Assembly: GCF_036946495.1 (NCBI RefSeq)
Contig: NZ_JAQIIX010000002.1
Coordinates: 1,116,001-1,180,000, forward strand
Source: Mycolicibacterium neoaurum
GTDB taxonomy: Bacteria > Actinomycetota > Actinomycetes > Mycobacteriales > Mycobacteriaceae
DNA length: 64,000 nucleotides
Direction of reading: 5' to 3'
Made by a program: the position numbers and the translations under genes. Numbering within the stretch: position 1 is the first letter of the stretch; the number at the start of each line of letters is the position of its first letter. Below are positions 59,709 through 64,000 of the stretch, one piece after another. The notes under the pieces are model-generated. The model searched no databases and was not told the DNA's origin. It saw nothing but the letters and a program-made list of their open reading frames with translations.

Positions 59709-60638
59709 TTACTGCACAGGTTTGTCGGCAACCACGATGACGTAGTCCAACCACGGACACCACGCTCGCATGCCTAGACGTGCGTAGAAGATGCGGCCGA
59801 TTGGGTTGACTTCCTTGAGCTCCCCGCGCTTGAGCCGCGCGCTACTGAAGTCTTCGAGGGGCCCGAACACGTAGTCTCGAATGGAGTACAGCTTGATATT
59901 TTCCAATCCGGCTCTTCGCAGTAAATTCCGATAATCATCGGACGTAATCCGCTTCTTGCCAGATGACATGAAGATGGACCGCACGTAGGCGCCGATGAGC
60001 GGGAACCATCGTACGGCACCCGTGACCTGTTGGGCCGGAAGCGGAATAATGTCGGCGGTAACCAACCTTCCACCCGGACTCAACACCCTGTAGGCCTCCC
60101 GAAAGAACTTTTCCCGGGACGGGAAGTGAAATGCCGACTCCACAGCAACGATCTTGCTCGCGGTGGAATCATCACGTGGGAGATCGTCAGCCGAGCCGTG
60201 TACGAATCGAACCCTTTCGCCCAAATCAAGATCGATGGCGCGCGAGTTGGCAATCTCGATCTGCTTGGCAGACACGTTTACTCCGATAATCTTCTGCGGC
60301 ACAAACTCTTTCATGAACAAGAAGTCCTGATCGCCAAACCCACAGCCGACATCGATGAGTACGTCATCGGAATTCAGATCGGCTTCCTGTCCCACCAATC
60401 GGACCAACTCGGCAGATGCGTCGTCCATAGAACCTGGATTGTTCTTCCAATATCCAAAGTTCACGTACAACGAATTCTCGCCGATCAGATTAGACGTTCC
60501 GACGATGCCGTCATAGAGTTTGCCGGCACGCTCCGCGCCACTGCCGCCGCCCAGTGCAGCGACGCGGCCCATCTCCTTGAGCCACCGCAATACTCGTCGA
60601 GGCAGGGGCGTGGGCCGACGATATTCCGCGACAGTCAC
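59709..60638 (-). CDS. SAM-dependent methyltransferase
   Basis: A 309-residue class I methyltransferase. SAM motif I is LIDVGCGFGDQDFLF, acidic motif VNVSAKQIEIANSRA, and motif post-I FVHGSADDLPRDDSTASKIVAVESAFHF. It resembles O- or C-methyltransferases of polyketide, sterol and glycolipid pathways. It faces the PKS transcript tail to tail with 10 bases between, so it is separately expressed. GTG 60638 is the first start in frame. Its G+C content is low for this genome, marking it as the right end of the island. Confidence 0.88.
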   Translation of the reverse strand: MTVAEYRRPTPLPRRVLRWLKEMGRVAALGGGSGAERAGKLYDGIVGTSNLIGENSLYVNFGYWKNNPGSMDDASAELVRLVGQEADLNSDDVLIDVGCGFGDQDFLFMKEFVPQKIIGVNVSAKQIEIANSRAIDLDLGERVRFVHGSADDLPRDDSTASKIVAVESAFHFPSREKFFREAYRVLSPGGRLVTADIIPLPAQQVTGAVRWFPLIGAYVRSIFMSSGKKRITSDDYRNLLRRAGLENIKLYSIRDYVFGPLEDFSSARLKRGELKEVNPIGRIFYARLGMRAWCPWLDYVIVVADKPVQ

Positions 60639-60878
60639 AGCCTCGATAGTACTCAGAATTTGCGCGTCGTATCTGAAATGGAGCGGAGCTGGAGGGACCG
60701 ATTATCAAGCATGAATTACCCCGGCCCAAACAGTATCTCGTGACCGACCTTATTTCGATGTAGCCCGCACTGACAGTCCCACATACTGCATGGCGGAAGT
60801 CCACGGCCGAGTCGGCCGAAAGCTGCTCAGCAACTGGCCAACAGGTATCGCTCGATCACCTGACGGGACCGGCCCTGA

Positions 60879-61364
60879 CTAGATCGGCGTGATGTAGCTG
60901 ATCAGCCAGCGGCCGTCGACCTTCTGGTAGTCGACCTTCAGCCGGCTGCCGTCGTACACCGACTCCTTGGACTTGTCGGTGACGGTGCGGTTCATGAAGA
61001 CCAGCACCGATGCCGAATCCCGTTGCGCACTCAGCATTCCGGCACCGACGGCGTGTGCCTGGCTGACCACCTGACGCTCCCGGGCCTGCGGGATGATGTC
61101 CTTGGCGGCGCGGTCCTCGAACTCGCGCCGATAATCCGGGGTCAGCAGCGTCGCCGCCTCGGACAGACTGCGCTCCACCGTCTGGAAGTCATAGCCGAAG
61201 ACCCGCGGAATTTGCTGGATGGCCAGAGCGGGCAACTCGGCCTCGGCTGCCTGCGCCGCTCGCGTCTGCACCCTGTCCCAATACAGGCCGCCCGCGACGG
61301 CCGCCAGCGCGACCAAGGCGAGGGCGAACAACATCGACGCCGTCTGGATGAGTCGGGTGCGCAT
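60879..61364 (-). CDS. Mce-associated membrane protein (Rv3492c-like)
   Basis: A 161-residue protein with one N-terminal membrane anchor (MLFALALVALAAVAGGLYW) and an exported domain related to SnoaL/NTF2 folds: LTPDYRREFEDRAAKDIIP and DYQKVDGRWLISYITPI. Mas proteins of mce operons are thought to support assembly or stability of the transporter. The ATG overlaps the stop of the preceding gene by one base. It is the last gene of the mce4-type operon, as Rv3492c is. Confidence 0.92.
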   Translation of the reverse strand: MRTRLIQTASMLFALALVALAAVAGGLYWDRVQTRAAQAAEAELPALAIQQIPRVFGYDFQTVERSLSEAATLLTPDYRREFEDRAAKDIIPQARERQVVSQAHAVGAGMLSAQRDSASVLVFMNRTVTDKSKESVYDGSRLKVDYQKVDGRWLISYITPI

Positions 61365-62068
61365 CAGTTGCCCCCTTCGGGGTACTTCAGGTCGTATGCG
61401 GTCATGTGGCCATTGCCGTCCTCGTGCACGATCACCCGCATCCGGTACGGCTGTGACGGGGTGTTCACGCCGTCCATATCGGTGACCGTCACCCGCACCG
61501 ACACCAGAACCGATGCGTTGCCGCCGATCTCGTCGATCTTCTCCAGTGCCGCACCACTGATGACAGCCTCGGAGCTGGCATTGGTGTCACGGAAGATGGC
61601 CTTCAGGTTGTCGACGTTGTTGTCCTGGCTCATCATGTCGCGCAACGGTCCGCTGGTGCCGTCAACGAAACGGTTCACGCTCTCGTCGATGCTGTCCTGG
61701 TCGTAGCTGAACATGTTCATCACCGTCTGCGAGGCGGTGTCGACGAATCGCTGTTCGCGGGCCTGACTGTCGGCCGCCTCACGTCGCTGCACCGTGAGCA
61801 CCACGACGGCGGTCACCAACAGGGCCGCGGCGACCAGGGCTGCCACCGCGGACACCAGCGATACCAGCGCCCGGTGCGGCTTGCGCGGCGGTAGCTGCAT
61901 CGCGCGCACCGACGCGGGCACTGTGGCCGTCGGCGCCGGCAGAGTCGTGGCCACATCGGTGGCACCCGCGCCTGCCGGACCGGCGGCCCGGGACGCCCGC
62001 CGGCGCACTACCTTGCGGGTCTGCTCCCTAGCGGTGTCGGTGTTGTCGGTCGTTTCTCCGTCAACCAT
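61364..62068 (-). CDS. Mce-associated protein, Ala/Val-rich (Rv3493c-like)
   Basis: A 234-residue protein. A basic, disordered N-terminus (RKVVRRRASRAAGPAG) precedes a single membrane segment at about residues 65-92 (LVSLVSAVAALVAAALLVTA), followed by an exported NTF2-like domain: FVDTASQTVMNMFSYD and LRDMMSQDNNVDNLKAIF. The architecture is that of Mce-associated membrane proteins. It starts at ATG 62068, directly adjacent to the stop of mce4F, and overlaps the next gene by one base, so the operon is tightly packed. Confidence 0.92.
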   Translation of the reverse strand: MVDGETTDNTDTAREQTRKVVRRRASRAAGPAGAGATDVATTLPAPTATVPASVRAMQLPPRKPHRALVSLVSAVAALVAAALLVTAVVVLTVQRREAADSQAREQRFVDTASQTVMNMFSYDQDSIDESVNRFVDGTSGPLRDMMSQDNNVDNLKAIFRDTNASSEAVISGAALEKIDEIGGNASVLVSVRVTVTDMDGVNTPSQPYRMRVIVHEDGNGHMTAYDLKYPEGGN

Positions 62069-63832
62069 CTACAGCTGTCCTGGCGCCATCATCAGATCCA
62101 CCCAATTCTCCGCGGGGGTGAACTTATCACTCCCGGATGCGAACACTCCGGTGCCGCCGTTCGTGGGATCGGCGAACACTCCCGTCTTCGGATCGTAGGT
62201 GGTCGTCAGGGACGCGCTGGCCACGGGCTGTTCGGCGGGTAGCGGACCCGGGATCGGAGGTGCAGGCGGGGGCGGCACCAGCGCCTCGGGCGGTGGCGCC
62301 AGAGCCGGGGCCTCTGAACCCGGCGGCCGGTAGATCGGCGTACCCGGCGGCAGCGGCGGAGCAGGCACCTGCCGACCGTAGGGCGGCAGCACCTGATCCG
62401 GCGGGGCATAGAACGGCCACGGGGGTGCCGGCGGATTGTTGTTCGGCGGCACCGGGTTCGGGAACGGCGCGTTGGGTGCCGGACCCGGCCCCGGTTGCAC
62501 ACCCGGCGGCAACTGCACGGCGGGCGCGCCAGGATCGTAATCCGCCGCCGGCGGGATGTTCGGGAACTTGTTCGGCGGCGTGATGTTGCGTGGGTCCGTG
62601 ATCGGGGTGCCATAGGGCACCGGTGGCCCGCGCCATGGGTTGCTGCCGATAGGGACGTATCCGACCGGATCGCGGCACAGCTGCACAGTCGGTGCCCGCT
62701 TACCGGGGAACTCCTGGCACGGGTAGTTACGCGCACCGCGCACGACCGACGGATCGTTCTGTGCCGTCTTGCAGTACAAATCGGTCGGCAACTCACGCAA
62801 CGTGGTGTCGGCCGGCGAACGGATCTCCGTCGGGGGCAGGAAGCCGACCGAACACGGCGGCGAATCGCCCAGGTTGATCTTGAAATCCAGCTTGCCGCCC
62901 TCGTCGGAGGGCAGACCGGTACCGACCGTGTACAGCGCGGCCAGCAGAGCCGGGAAGATCACCAGTGCCTGCTCGATCGACTTGTGATAGATGACGCCGA
63001 TTCGACCGACGTTCGCCAGATTGGCGGCGAGCACCGGGAACGTCGGCCGGATCCCCTCGAACGTCACATTGGCCTCGGCGGCGGCACCCGGCACCGTCTG
63101 CAGCACCGAACGCAGCTGCGGATCGGCATTGGCGATCTCACCTGTCAGCCGCGCCAGGCCGTCGGCGGTGGCACGGATGTTGTCTCCGGACTCGATCTGG
63201 GCGTCCAGGAACGGGCCGGCCTCGTCGATCAGCTGTGCGGTCTGCGGATAGGCGGCATTGGCCTCGTCGACCAGATCGCGACCGGACTGGATGAGCCGGG
63301 CCAGCTCGGGACCTGACCCGTTGAAGGCCTTGAAGGTCTCCGACAACAGATCCTGGATGCGGGCATCGCCGACGCTGCTGACCAGGTCATCGGCCTGCTT
63401 GAGCAGTCCGGCGATGTCCTGGCCGATCGCGGTGCGTTCCACCCCGATGGTCGAACCGTTGCGCAGTAGCTCGGAATCGGCCTGTCCCTCCGGCGGGACC
63501 AGATCGATGTACTGCTCACCGACCGCGGACACGCTCTTCACGGTGGCGGTGACATTGGCGGGTACCTCGGTGTCGGTGTTCAACCGCATCTTGGCGGCCA
63601 CACCGTCATCGGTCAGCCCGACTTCCTCGACCCGACCGATGGTGACACCGCGATAGGTGACGTTGGCGTTCTGATACAGACCGCCGCCGGCCACGAAATT
63701 GGCTGTGACGTTGTAGGTTCCGATTCCCAGCGTCGCGGGCACGTGCAGGTAGAACGCCGAGATGGCGGTGACGGTCAACACCGTCACCACTGCGAAGATG
63801 GACAGCTGCAGGCGGGTCAGACGGGTCAGCAT
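62069..63832 (-). CDS. mce4F: Mce-family protein Mce4F
   Basis: A 587-residue Mce subunit. N-terminal membrane anchor (residues ~10-30), then the MCE domain at ~38-115 (YNVTANFVAGGGLYQNANVTYRG, given as VTANFVAGGGLYQNANVTYR, and VGEQYIDLVPP), helical needle region to ~300, and a Pro-rich tail (~400-545, e.g. PPLPPGTPIYRPPGS). Mce4 proteins form the periplasmic conduit that carries cholesterol and related sterols to the YrbE4 permeases. The identification as the F member rests on its position after lprN and before the Rv3493c-like gene. ATG 63832 overlaps the lprN stop (TAATG). Confidence 0.92.
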   Translation of the reverse strand: MLTRLTRLQLSIFAVVTVLTVTAISAFYLHVPATLGIGTYNVTANFVAGGGLYQNANVTYRGVTIGRVEEVGLTDDGVAAKMRLNTDTEVPANVTATVKSVSAVGEQYIDLVPPEGQADSELLRNGSTIGVERTAIGQDIAGLLKQADDLVSSVGDARIQDLLSETFKAFNGSGPELARLIQSGRDLVDEANAAYPQTAQLIDEAGPFLDAQIESGDNIRATADGLARLTGEIANADPQLRSVLQTVPGAAAEANVTFEGIRPTFPVLAANLANVGRIGVIYHKSIEQALVIFPALLAALYTVGTGLPSDEGGKLDFKINLGDSPPCSVGFLPPTEIRSPADTTLRELPTDLYCKTAQNDPSVVRGARNYPCQEFPGKRAPTVQLCRDPVGYVPIGSNPWRGPPVPYGTPITDPRNITPPNKFPNIPPAADYDPGAPAVQLPPGVQPGPGPAPNAPFPNPVPPNNNPPAPPWPFYAPPDQVLPPYGRQVPAPPLPPGTPIYRPPGSEAPALAPPPEALVPPPPAPPIPGPLPAEQPVASASLTTTYDPKTGVFADPTNGGTGVFASGSDKFTPAENWVDLMMAPGQL

Positions 63833-64000
63833 TACGGTGCCTCTCCGTGCTGAGTCGCGGTACCCGGTGGAATCTTGAACGGGTCCGCCGCCTGGCCCGA
63901 CAGATTGGCTACTGCACCGGTCAGGAAGTCCGGCGGGTTGATCACCTCGTTGAGCCGCTTCATGTTCGGGTCGAAGAAGGACGTGGGGAACAGGGTTTCG
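63832..64000 (-). CDS. lprN: Mce4E/LprN lipoprotein, C-terminal end (partial)
   Basis: The frame is open from the window edge to a TAA at 63832-63834, about 56 residues. It reads SFFDPNMKRLNEVINPPDF and AVANLSGQAADPFKIPPG, resembling the end of LprN (Mce4E) as I remember it. The signal peptide and MCE domain lie outside the window. Its stop overlaps the mce4F start by one base, as expected inside an mce operon. Confidence 0.85.
   Translation of the reverse strand, partial: ETLFPTSFFDPNMKRLNEVINPPDFLTGAVANLSGQAADPFKIPPGTATQHGEAP

Noticed and set aside
46792..60878. Transposase or insertion sequence bounding the PKS island
   Set aside because: No transposase, integrase or long terminal repeat was seen at either edge, so the mechanism of insertion stays unknown.

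Overview
The window looks like chromosome of a high-GC mycobacterium, probably a rapidly growing Mycolicibacterium-type species. It carries an mce4-type operon end, PhoPR, CYP51 with its ferredoxin, CYP123- and CYP126-like P450s, an otsA trehalose-phosphate synthase, DUF732, DUF1707 and DUF4185 proteins, and F420-type oxidoreductases. Gene order matches two separate M. tuberculosis neighbourhoods as I remember them: Rv0785 to Rv0757 for bases ~780-37,450, and Rv3489 to Rv3495c for bases ~45,170-64,000. No database could be searched, so orthology is inferred from motifs, length and order.

Bases 1-7,420 hold the end of a metallo-beta-lactamase-fold gene, a PAP2-like protein, an FAD dehydrogenase with a small deacetylase-like protein, a Cys glutathione peroxidase, an intact oligopeptidase B (split in H37Rv) coupled to purC, and a membrane protein. 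Bases 7,466-11,912 are an iron-siderophore ABC transporter (two permeases and an ATPase on +, a binding lipoprotein on -). The lipoprotein start is overlapped by a near-consensus IdeR box. A DUF1707 protein follows. Bases 11,930-22,514 hold a CYP126-like P450 coupled to purB, an amino-acid permease, a TetR regulator, a Tat-exported esterase, purD, a CYP125-like P450 with its own TetR regulator, and an unrecognised 408-residue protein. Bases 22,065-33,180 are the sterol/alcohol oxidation block. It runs CMD protein, 3-hydroxyisobutyrate-type dehydrogenase, SDR and aldehyde dehydrogenase on -, then divergently TetR, CYP123, SDR, CYP51, ferredoxin, NTF2-like protein, alcohol dehydrogenase, NTF2-like protein and a further SDR on +. 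An acyl-CoA synthetase, a HIT protein and phoR-phoP follow.

Bases 37,500-45,030 are a mixed stretch: a protein made of twenty decapeptide repeats, tRNA-Thr(TGT), an HNH protein, secreted proteins including a DUF4185 protein, an XdhC-family protein, and an SDR behind a KstR-like operator. The otsA unit (45,171-46,795) comes next. From 60,879 to the window end lie two mce-associated proteins, mce4F and the 3' end of lprN (the sterol importer).

Between otsA and the mce4 operon sits a visibly lower-GC, ~14 kb island (46,792-60,638). It encodes a SnoaL-like protein, an FAD monooxygenase, an F420-type ketoreductase resembling phthiodiolone ketoreductase Rv2951c, a P450, a 2,055-residue fully reducing KS-AT-DH-ER-KR-ACP polyketide synthase with methylmalonyl-type AT motifs, an atypical thiolase-like protein, a Ddn-like F420 protein and a methyltransferase. 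A perfect KstR-type motif lies ahead of the P450-PKS-thiolase genes. The most interesting hypothesis here is an undescribed branched polyketide/lipid pathway that is placed beside the sterol importer, may be controlled by sterol, and could use propionyl/methylmalonyl-CoA released from sterol breakdown.
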